Both the position numbers and the translations under genes were made by a program. Under the pieces are notes generated by a model that had not been told where the DNA came from, searched no databases, and worked only from the letters and a program-made list of their open reading frames with translations. Below, in pieces: positions 57,338-64,000 of a stretch of DNA of 64,000 nt (positions are counted from its first letter, which is position 1; each line of letters starts with the position of its first letter). The DNA comes from Bradyrhizobium sp. 149 (GTDB lineage: Bacteria > Pseudomonadota > Alphaproteobacteria > Rhizobiales > Xanthobacteraceae), in the NCBI RefSeq assembly GCF_023073915.1, contig NZ_JADPKK010000013.1, forward strand, positions 310,001 through 374,000, in the 5' to 3' direction.

Positions 57338-59704
57338 TCAGATCGCCGGCTTGTCGGTGCCCTGAAGCTTGGCGTGCAGATTGATCAGCCACATCGCCGT
57401 CGGCCGCAGGATGAAGAGGTCGGCGACGAGCGCCATCACCATCGAGAAGGCGCTGAGCCAGCCGAACAGCCGCAGCGACGGCAGGTCGGAGAACACGGTG
57501 ACGACGAGACCGCAGGCCAGCACCAGCGTGGTCAGGATCAACGCCGGGCCGACCAGCACGGTCGCGCGCTCCACCGCGAGCGCCGAGCCGACGCCCGGCC
57601 TGCTCTCGAGCCTGAGGCGGTTGAGGAAGTGGATGGTCGCGCTCAGCCCCAGGCCGAACGATACGGTCAGAGCCACCACACTGGCGAATTGCAGCCCCTC
57701 ACCCATCGCCCACAGGACCGTTCCCGACATCACCACCGGGAAGATGCCGGGCAGGATGCAGGCGAACATCACAACCCAGGAGCGGAAGGCTAGGCCGATG
57801 AAAATTGCGACCAGCGCGAATTCGACGGTGAGCCCGCGGTTGAGCTTCTCGATCATGCCGGCCGAGTTGCGCGCTGCAATCGCGGCAAGACCCGTGACGG
57901 CCACTTCATAGCCGGGATGCTTCTTGCGGACGGCATCGAGCTCGGAGTCGAGCTTGTCGACGATCGGCAGCAGCTGGCTGGAATCCTTGTCGGGCACGCG
58001 GCCTGCGACCACGACGGCGTCCTGTTCGGCATCGATGAACCGACGCACCAGATGCTCCGGAATGACACTGACATATTCCTTCAGCGTCGCGACGTCGGCG
58101 CTGCCGGCCTTCTCCGCGAGCCAGCGGCGCAGGGTCTCGACCGACCAGACATTGCCGACACCGGCCGCCTTCTCCACCGTCGCGTGCACGTCCGCGATGG
58201 TCTGAAGCGTCTCCGGCGAATACAGCGTTTCACCCTTGGGAAACTGGATCAGCACGTTGACCGGATTGGCGCCGGTGAGCTTGGCGTCGAGCCGGTCGCT
58301 GGCGGCGACCGCCTGGCGCTTGTCCGGCACCTGGTCGGCGAGCCGGTAGCGCGGCTCCAGATTGGCGTAGATGACGCCGAGGCCGGCGACGAACAGCACC
58401 GCGATCAGGCTGAACAGGCCGGGGCGGCCCACCATGCGCACCGCGATCCAGTAGCAGAAATTACGCAGCGCCTGCACGCCGGCATCCGCGCTCTGGAACT
58501 TGGTCGCAAAGACATTCTCGTTGCGCACGAGCAGCACGCCGAACACCGGCACCAGCGACAGCACCGCGACCAGCGCGATGATGGTGGCGGCGAGGCCCGC
58601 CTCGCCGAACTTGCGGATCAGGTCGGAGTCGGAGAACTGGAGCGCGATGAAGGAAATGCCGGCGGTGCCGTGCGTCAGCACGCAGGCCGGTCCCACCACC
58701 AGCACCGCGTTCTTGAACGCGGTGAACTTGTCCTGGCCCGCGATGAGCCGGTCGCGCGCGGCGAAGGTGAGCTGCATCGAGTCCGAGAAGCTGATGACCA
58801 TGATGAGCGGCGTCATCACGTTCAGGAACATGTTGAGATTGAAATTGGCCCAGCCGAGCGCGCCGAGCGCCAGCAGGATCGCGATCATCGGCGGGAACGC
58901 CGCCGCCACCATGAACGAGATCTTCCGGAAGAAGATGATGGCGATGACACAGCCGGCGAGAATGCCCAGGATGTTGTAGGTGAGCCCGTCACGCTCGACC
59001 GCGTTGCGGATCTCGAGCTGCATCACCGGCACGCCGGAGAGCTGCACGTTGAGGCCGGTGTCGCTGAGGTCTTCCTTCATCAGCGCGCGGATGTCGGCGA
59101 CGGTCTTGGTGAGCTTGCTGGAGGCGACCACCTCCGGATCGAGCGACAACACGATCAGCGCTAGCGTGCCGTCCTCCGACAGCAGCTTGCCGCGGATGAT
59201 CTCGTTGGCTTTGACGCCCTCGATGAACTTGTCATACGCCGCGCCCTCGGGGAGCTCGGGCGGGAACAGTGCGGCGGGAAGCTTGCCCGGCGCCGGCGCC
59301 TGACGCGCGGAGAACAGCGAGACCAGCCCGCGCGTGCCCTCGACGAGCTGCATGTCGGTGACGAAGTCGCGCAGCTTCTCGAGGTTGTTCCGCGCCAGCA
59401 GGGTCTTGCCCTCGACCACGACGAGGACGTCGAATTCCTCGGCGGGGAACTTCTTCGTCACCGCTTCGTACTGGCGGAATTCCGGCGTGTTGGAGCGGAA
59501 CAGCTGCGACAGCGAATCGTCGATCTTGATCCGGTGGATGCCGAACACGGCGCCGACAATCAGGACGAGCAGGATGATGCACGAGACGATCGGCGCCCGG
59601 ACGGCGATCAGCCCGATGCGCTCCAGCCCGAAGGCGATCGAGGACGCAGGTCCCTGCTCGACCTTGTCGACATGAACCTCACTCTCGCTGTGCTTTTCGA
59701 GCAT
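57338..59704 (-). CDS. RND/MMPL family transporter (HpnN-like paralogue)
   Basis: This 788-residue protein has the HpnN-like layout: one N-terminal helix, a large periplasmic loop, five helices (MILSISF-like SDSMQLTFAARDRLI following), a second loop and five C-terminal helices (TVSFGLGLSATIHFLNRLRL). The N-terminus is charged (MLEKHSESEVHVDKVEQGPA) before the first helix. MMPL-type proteins move lipids or hydrophobic compounds. It differs from the true hpnN at 38-40.6 kb in length and sequence, but lies between the hpn operon and hpnP, all on one strand, so a hopanoid or other lipid substrate is possible. Confidence 0.88.
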   Translation of the reverse strand: MLEKHSESEVHVDKVEQGPASSIAFGLERIGLIAVRAPIVSCIILLVLIVGAVFGIHRIKIDDSLSQLFRSNTPEFRQYEAVTKKFPAEEFDVLVVVEGKTLLARNNLEKLRDFVTDMQLVEGTRGLVSLFSARQAPAPGKLPAALFPPELPEGAAYDKFIEGVKANEIIRGKLLSEDGTLALIVLSLDPEVVASSKLTKTVADIRALMKEDLSDTGLNVQLSGVPVMQLEIRNAVERDGLTYNILGILAGCVIAIIFFRKISFMVAAAFPPMIAILLALGALGWANFNLNMFLNVMTPLIMVISFSDSMQLTFAARDRLIAGQDKFTAFKNAVLVVGPACVLTHGTAGISFIALQFSDSDLIRKFGEAGLAATIIALVAVLSLVPVFGVLLVRNENVFATKFQSADAGVQALRNFCYWIAVRMVGRPGLFSLIAVLFVAGLGVIYANLEPRYRLADQVPDKRQAVAASDRLDAKLTGANPVNVLIQFPKGETLYSPETLQTIADVHATVEKAAGVGNVWSVETLRRWLAEKAGSADVATLKEYVSVIPEHLVRRFIDAEQDAVVVAGRVPDKDSSQLLPIVDKLDSELDAVRKKHPGYEVAVTGLAAIAARNSAGMIEKLNRGLTVEFALVAIFIGLAFRSWVVMFACILPGIFPVVMSGTVLWAMGEGLQFASVVALTVSFGLGLSATIHFLNRLRLESRPGVGSALAVERATVLVGPALILTTLVLACGLVVTVFSDLPSLRLFGWLSAFSMVMALVADLFILRPTAMWLINLHAKLQGTDKPAI

Positions 59705-59910
59705 GCCTTTGTCCAGTTCCTAAATCGGCTCGGTCTGTGAGCTTGTTGCGCCCCGCGAACGGCTTGAAAATGCCATACCGATGGGAGGCTTGCCCTTTGA
59801 AAATACGCGGAAAATCGCCGCGTGGGGTTTAGCAGGTCAGTCACCCTTCTCGCAAGCAGGCGAAGTGTGGCCAAATCGATCAAGTTGTGGCGATTTTGCC
59901 GCAAAGCCCG

Positions 59911-60696
59911 TCATTCGGGCAAAGCCGTGCCAATTCGACGCGGCGCGCGGTCCGCGCTCTCGTCCTTCAGCGCCACACCCGTCGCCTCCCGGGCGAGCCC
60001 CTCGCGGACCAGCCAGGCGATCTTGAAGGCAGCCTCGTCGTAGCTCAACCCAGCCTTGTGGATGTTCGACACGCAATTGCGCTCAGCATCGGTGCGGCCC
60101 GGCTTCGGCGCGAAAGTCAAATAGGCGCCGAGACTGTCGGGCGCCGACAGGCCCGGCCGCTCGCCGATCAGCGTCACGACCATGCGCGCGCCGAGAATGG
60201 CGCCGATCTCGTCGCCGAGCGCGACGCGCGCGCCTGAGGCGACGACGACATGGCCAATCGCGACACCGTCGTCAGCTGCGAGCAGCGGCAGCAGGCCCCT
60301 CACCAGCGCGGCCGCATGGGCGTGGACCGCCGCCGCCGATAGGCCGTCGCCGATCACAACCGCGAGCTGGCACGGCTCCGAGGCGCTTCGCGCCAGAGCT
60401 TCGACTGATCCGGCATCGAGCTGTCTGCCCAGATCGGGCCGCCGCAGATAGTCCCTGCGGTCGACCGCCAGGCTCGTCACCTGGGTAACGACCAGGCCAA
60501 GCGCGCGGAGATCTGTGATCAGCCGTGGCGCATCGAAGACGGCATGCACGGCATCGCGGGCGCGGGCATGGTCCAGCGTGAAATCGAGCAGCGCGCGCGT
60601 CGGCAGACTCGCGCCGCTGCGCCCAAGCGCGACGCGCGCAGGCGTGAGCGACCGCAGATCGAGGGTCGGGCGGCGCGGGACGGCCGGGTCAGACAT
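59911..60696 (-). CDS. eutC: Ethanolamine ammonia-lyase small subunit (EutC)
   Basis: This is a 261-residue protein. It contains [51 protein letters not shown] and [20 protein letters not shown], characteristic of EutC. With EutB it forms the adenosylcobalamin-dependent enzyme that splits ethanolamine to acetaldehyde and ammonia. Unusually, its gene does not follow eutB directly: hpnP lies in between, only 6 bp upstream. No microcompartment genes are in the window. Confidence 0.95.
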   Translation of the reverse strand: MSDPAVPRRPTLDLRSLTPARVALGRSGASLPTRALLDFTLDHARARDAVHAVFDAPRLITDLRALGLVVTQVTSLAVDRRDYLRRPDLGRQLDAGSVEALARSASEPCQLAVVIGDGLSAAAVHAHAAALVRGLLPLLAADDGVAIGHVVVASGARVALGDEIGAILGARMVVTLIGERPGLSAPDSLGAYLTFAPKPGRTDAERNCVSNIHKAGLSYDEAAFKIAWLVREGLAREATGVALKDESADRAPRRIGTALPE

Positions 60697-60702
60697 GTTG
60701 CA

Positions 60703-62289
60703 TCATTCGGCGGGAACGGAGGCCTCGCGCAGCCGCAGCGAATAGTTCGAGGCGTTTTGCTTGCCGCTCGATGCTGCCCGCGCAAAGGTGATGAGATGGT
60801 GCGCGATCAGCGTGCAGCCGATCAGGCCTTCGAGATCGCCGCGCTTGATGCGGCCGAGCGCGAACTTCCAGAACACGCGCTTGTAGTCGCCGAGCACGCC
60901 GACCTTCCAGAAGATGTTTCGCAGCATGACCAGGCCGCGCCTGATGTTGCGCCAGGTCTTCATCTCGTCCGGCGTCGGCATCTTCAGGCGGTGCACGTAA
61001 ACGTGGTCGCATTGATACTGGAAGCGCGCGTAGACCTTCTCGGGCTCGTAGGCGACGCCCATGGCGTGCTTCCAGGATGCGACGACGTCGTCATAGGGCA
61101 ACAGGAAATCGACATTGGAATCGCGGCCGTCGTCCTCGACCAGGCGACCCTCGCGCTCCAGACGGTCCCACAGCGGCGTCTTCGGCAGCGCCTGAAGCAG
61201 GTTGATCGTGAGCAGCGGAATCCGAGATTCCTCGACGAAAGCGAGCAGCGCCTCCGAGGTGTTCGGCTTGTCGGTGTCGAGCCCCATGATGATGCCGGAC
61301 ACGACCTCCATGCCGTAGGAGTTGATGGTTTGCACGCCCTCGAGGATCGGGACCATCATGTTGTGGTCCTTGTGCATCGCCTTCAGCGCATCAGGGTCGG
61401 GCGTCTCGATGCCGCAGAAGATGGTGACGAAATAGGCCTCGCGCATCTTCTCGAGAATTTCCGGCCGCTTGGCGATGTTGAGCGTCGCCTCGCAGGCGAG
61501 CCGCACCACGTAGCCGGTCTTCTTCTGCCATTCGATCAGATGCGGCAAGAGGTCCAGCGCCGCCTTGCGGTTGCCGATGAAATTGTCGTCGACGAAATAG
61601 ACCGTATCGGTCATGCCGCATTCGCGCAGGCGGTCGAGCTCGGCGATGATCTGGTCCGGCGACTTGATGCGCGGATTGCGGCCGTAGAGGCCGGGGATGT
61701 CGCAGAATTCGCACTGATACGGACAGCCGCTGGAATACTGGATGCTGCCGAGGAAGTACTTCTTGACATCGGCGAGCTCGTAGGCCGGGATCGGAAACTC
61801 CGTCATCGGCACTCGGTCCTTGGTGGTCAGCACCACCTGCGCTTCCGGACGCGAGGTATCGCGCGACAATATCTCGAGCAGCTGATTGGTGGCGTCGCCG
61901 AGCTCGCCGACATGGAGATAGTCGAAGGACGGATAGTAATCGGGGCAGGCGCTGACGGAGGGACCGCCGAGCGCGACCGGCAGATCGAACTCGTGGGCAC
62001 GGCGGCAGATGTCGTTCATCTGCTGGCGCTGGATGTGCATGCCGCTGACGAAGACCGCCTCCGCCCATTCGAACTCTTCCCTTGTCGTGCGGCGAAGGTT
62101 CTCGTCAACGAATTTGACCTGCCATTCCCTCGGCAGATAGGCCGCGAGCAGCAAAAGTCCCTGCGGCGGCATGAAGGCGCGAACGCCATCGGTCAGGGGG
62201 TAGGAATGCTCGAACGTCCCGAACGAGGATGTGTATCGCGGAAACACGCAGAGAATCCGCCGGGACGTACCGTTACTTTCAGCTCGCAT
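60703..62289 (-). CDS. hpnP: HpnP, hopanoid C-2 methylase (B12-binding radical SAM)
   Basis: This is a 528-residue protein from ATG 62289 with GGGGGAGC as RBS. It has an N-terminal cobalamin-binding Rossmann-like domain (residues ~10-140; LLLLAAYLPREWQVKFVDEN, LPVALGGPSVSACPDYYPSF). The radical SAM motif CPYQCEFC follows, with C189, C193 and C196. Then comes a C-terminal domain with QYQCDHVYVHRLKMPTPDE. Length and motif order match HpnP, which adds the C-2 methyl group of 2-methylhopanoids using cobalamin and SAM. Other B12 radical SAM enzymes of this size (including HpnJ) share the layout; I prefer HpnP from overall sequence and its place near the hopanoid operon. It lies between eutB and eutC. 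Confidence 0.85.
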   Translation of the reverse strand: MRAESNGTSRRILCVFPRYTSSFGTFEHSYPLTDGVRAFMPPQGLLLLAAYLPREWQVKFVDENLRRTTREEFEWAEAVFVSGMHIQRQQMNDICRRAHEFDLPVALGGPSVSACPDYYPSFDYLHVGELGDATNQLLEILSRDTSRPEAQVVLTTKDRVPMTEFPIPAYELADVKKYFLGSIQYSSGCPYQCEFCDIPGLYGRNPRIKSPDQIIAELDRLRECGMTDTVYFVDDNFIGNRKAALDLLPHLIEWQKKTGYVVRLACEATLNIAKRPEILEKMREAYFVTIFCGIETPDPDALKAMHKDHNMMVPILEGVQTINSYGMEVVSGIIMGLDTDKPNTSEALLAFVEESRIPLLTINLLQALPKTPLWDRLEREGRLVEDDGRDSNVDFLLPYDDVVASWKHAMGVAYEPEKVYARFQYQCDHVYVHRLKMPTPDEMKTWRNIRRGLVMLRNIFWKVGVLGDYKRVFWKFALGRIKRGDLEGLIGCTLIAHHLITFARAASSGKQNASNYSLRLREASVPAE

Positions 62290-62441
62290 CAAAGCTCCCC
62301 CGCCACGCTCGACTTAGCTGCGGAAATTGCCAGACAGACACATAGCGTAATGCTGCCGCCGGAATTTCTCAATATTGTGGCATGAGCATAATTCCCGGAG
62401 ACGCCAATGGTTTCCTCAGGCCGCCGGGTGCTTCCGCCGCG

Positions 62442-63824
62442 TCAAGCGATCAGCCGTGAGGCAAAATCGGGCAGCAGGCCTGCATCGCCGACAAGACGGA
62501 AATCGGGGCCCGCAATGCCGGACCGCACCAGCCAGTCGTCGAACTCCGGCGCGCGGCGCAAGGAGAAGACGTCTCGGACATAGAGCGCGTCGTGAAAAGA
62601 CGTGGACTGATAGTTGAGCATGACGTCATCGGCGCCGGGGACGCCCATGATGAAGGTGACGCCGGCGGCAGCGAGCAGCGTCAGCAGATTGTCCATGTCG
62701 TCCTGGTCCGCCTCGGCATGATTGGTGTAGCAGATGTCGATCCCAAGCGGCAGGCCGAGCAGCTTGCCGCAAAAGTGATCCTCCAGCCCGGCCCGGATGA
62801 TTTCCTTGCCATCGTAGAGATATTCGGGGCCGATGAAGCCAACCACGCTGTTGACCAGAAGCGGAGCAAAGGCGCGAGCAACCGCATAGGCGCGCGCCTC
62901 GCAGGTCTGCTGGTCGACGTCGTGATGGGCATTGGCCGATAGCGCCGAGCCCTGCCCGGTCTCGAAATACATCACGTTCTGGCCAACCGTACCGCGCCTC
63001 TGCGACAGGCCGGCCTCGTGCGCCTCCTTCAGAAGCGCGAGGTCGACGCCAAAACTGCGGTTGGCGGCCTCGGTGCCGGCGACCGACTGGAAGACGAGGT
63101 CGACCGGCACCCCCTGCCCGATCAGCGACAGCGTCGTGGTGACATGGGTCAGCACGCAGCCTTGGGTCGGGATCTCCAGCCGCGCGATGATCTCGTCGAG
63201 CAGCCGCAGCAATTGGCCGATCCCGGCGGGGTCGTCGCTCGCCGGGTTGATGCCGATGCAGGCATCGCCGGCGCCGAGCAGGATGCCGTCGAGGATGGAG
63301 GCGGTGATGCCCCTGGCGTCGTCAAAGGGATGGTTGGGCTGAAGCCGGGTGCTCATCCGGCCCTTCAGGCCGATGGTGTTGCGGAACGCGGTGGTGATCT
63401 CGCATTTCCGTGCCGCCAGGATCAGATCCTGGTTGCGCATCAGCTTCGAGACCGCAGCCGCCATCTCCGGCGTGATGCCGGCTGCCAGCTTGCGCATGAT
63501 TTCGGGCGTCGCGGCATCCGACAGCAGCCAGTCGCGGAACGCGCCGACCGTCAGCGAAGCCACCGGCGCAAAGGCTTTTGTGTCATGGCTGTCGATGATG
63601 AGGCGGGTGACCTCGTCGGTCTCATAAGGGATGACGGTTTCCTGCAAGAACTGCCCGAGCGGGACGTCGGCCAGCGCCATCCGCGCTGCGATCATCTGTT
63701 CGGCGCTGGCGGCGGCGATCCCGGCCAGCCGGTCGCCGGAACGCGGCGGGGCCGCCTTGGCGAGGAGGTCGCGCAAATCCGGGAACGTAAAGGTCGTGGC
63801 GTCGATGGTGTGGCGGTAGACCAA
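62442..63824 (-). CDS. eutB: Ethanolamine ammonia-lyase large subunit (EutB)
   Basis: This 460-residue catalytic TIM-barrel subunit starts with TTG at 63824 (read as MVYRHTIDATTFTFPDLRDL), supported by GGAGAG four bases upstream and by the usual EutB N-terminus YRHT; no ATG or GTG fits. Conserved segments include SGDRLAGIAAASAEQMIAAR, PNHPFDDARGITASILDGIL and GADDVMLNYQSTSFHDALYV. It binds ethanolamine and adenosylcobalamin. It is first in the order eutB-hpnP-eutC. The 176 bp upstream to the window edge show no cobalamin riboswitch that I can recognise. Confidence 0.95.
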   Translation of the reverse strand: MVYRHTIDATTFTFPDLRDLLAKAAPPRSGDRLAGIAAASAEQMIAARMALADVPLGQFLQETVIPYETDEVTRLIIDSHDTKAFAPVASLTVGAFRDWLLSDAATPEIMRKLAAGITPEMAAAVSKLMRNQDLILAARKCEITTAFRNTIGLKGRMSTRLQPNHPFDDARGITASILDGILLGAGDACIGINPASDDPAGIGQLLRLLDEIIARLEIPTQGCVLTHVTTTLSLIGQGVPVDLVFQSVAGTEAANRSFGVDLALLKEAHEAGLSQRRGTVGQNVMYFETGQGSALSANAHHDVDQQTCEARAYAVARAFAPLLVNSVVGFIGPEYLYDGKEIIRAGLEDHFCGKLLGLPLGIDICYTNHAEADQDDMDNLLTLLAAAGVTFIMGVPGADDVMLNYQSTSFHDALYVRDVFSLRRAPEFDDWLVRSGIAGPDFRLVGDAGLLPDFASRLIA

Positions 63825-64000
63825 TGGTCTCTCCGGGGTTCGTCGGCCGATGACCGAGTCCAGGGCGATCCTGAAACTGTACCTTCAGATCAAGGCGCTG
63901 AAATATCTTACCTTTCTTTCGGCCAAGGGCGAAGGGGCCAAGCGTGGCGTTAACACTGCATCCATCTTCGTTCTGCATAGTTTTGCATCAAATTCGTACG

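Noticed and set aside
62290..62441. EcfG-type promoter (GGAAC-N16/17-GTT) in front of hpnP
   Set aside because: I looked because hpnP is under general stress control in Rhodopseudomonas; only a partial GGAAAC is present without a matching -10 at the right distance.
63825..64000. Cobalamin riboswitch upstream of eutB
   Set aside because: B12-dependent enzymes follow, but I see no B12-box-like conserved core in the 176 bp available; the region also ends at the window edge.

Overview
The window looks like chromosomal DNA of a nitrogen-fixing or photosynthetic alphaproteobacterium of the Nitrobacteraceae, most likely Bradyrhizobium or a close relative. This is inferred from high GC, a hopanoid cluster of the Rhodopseudomonas/Bradyrhizobium type including the C-2 methylase HpnP, the alphaproteobacterial LexA box (GTTC-N7-GTTC) in front of an imuA-imuB-dnaE2 cassette, DUF2336 and NrsF-type proteins, and dispersed palindromic repeats typical of these genomes. 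I saw no tRNA, rRNA, CRISPR array or insertion sequence.

Layout. 1-12.9 kb: the 5' end of a small conserved gene, an ECF sigma/anti-sigma/subtilase operon (minus strand), a diguanylate cyclase and a DUF2336 protein, a second ECF sigma with an NrsF-like anti-sigma, an enoyl-CoA hydratase, a TolC-like outer membrane protein, an amidohydrolase, and a broken LysE exporter gene. 12.9-20.3 kb: a heavy-metal RND efflux pair, a CoA transferase, a small membrane protein, and a frameshifted SDR gene lying between two copies of a palindromic repeat. 20.3-28.8 kb: a divergent SOS region, with imuA-imuB-dnaE2 leftwards, a radical SAM protein plus UdgX-fusion rightwards, and one LexA box between them. 28.9-35.7 kb: a decayed phosphate permease gene, an M20 amidohydrolase, a GMC oxidoreductase, a metallophosphoesterase-cupredoxin-ECF sigma-anti-sigma run, and a GFA protein.

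35.8-63.8 kb is dominated by hopanoid lipid genes. hpnO, hpnN and the ispH-hpnH pair come first. A 6.6 kb sugar-uptake block (OprB porin, ribose-type ABC transporter, divergent ROK regulator) then interrupts the cluster. After it comes the translationally coupled hpnC-hpnD-hpnE-shc-hpnG operon, read leftwards. Beyond hpnC lie a second large RND/MMPL transporter and the order eutB-hpnP-eutC, so the hopanoid methylase sits between the two subunits of ethanolamine ammonia-lyase.

How the genes fit together: IspH supplies isoprenoid precursors. HpnC, HpnD and HpnE make squalene from farnesyl diphosphate, and Shc cyclises it. HpnH and HpnG add and trim the adenosyl-derived side chain, HpnO aminates it, HpnN moves hopanoids to the outer membrane and HpnP methylates ring A. 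Several genes carry apparent single-base frameshifts (lysE-like, SDR, pit-like); from sequence alone these could be real pseudogenes or assembly errors.
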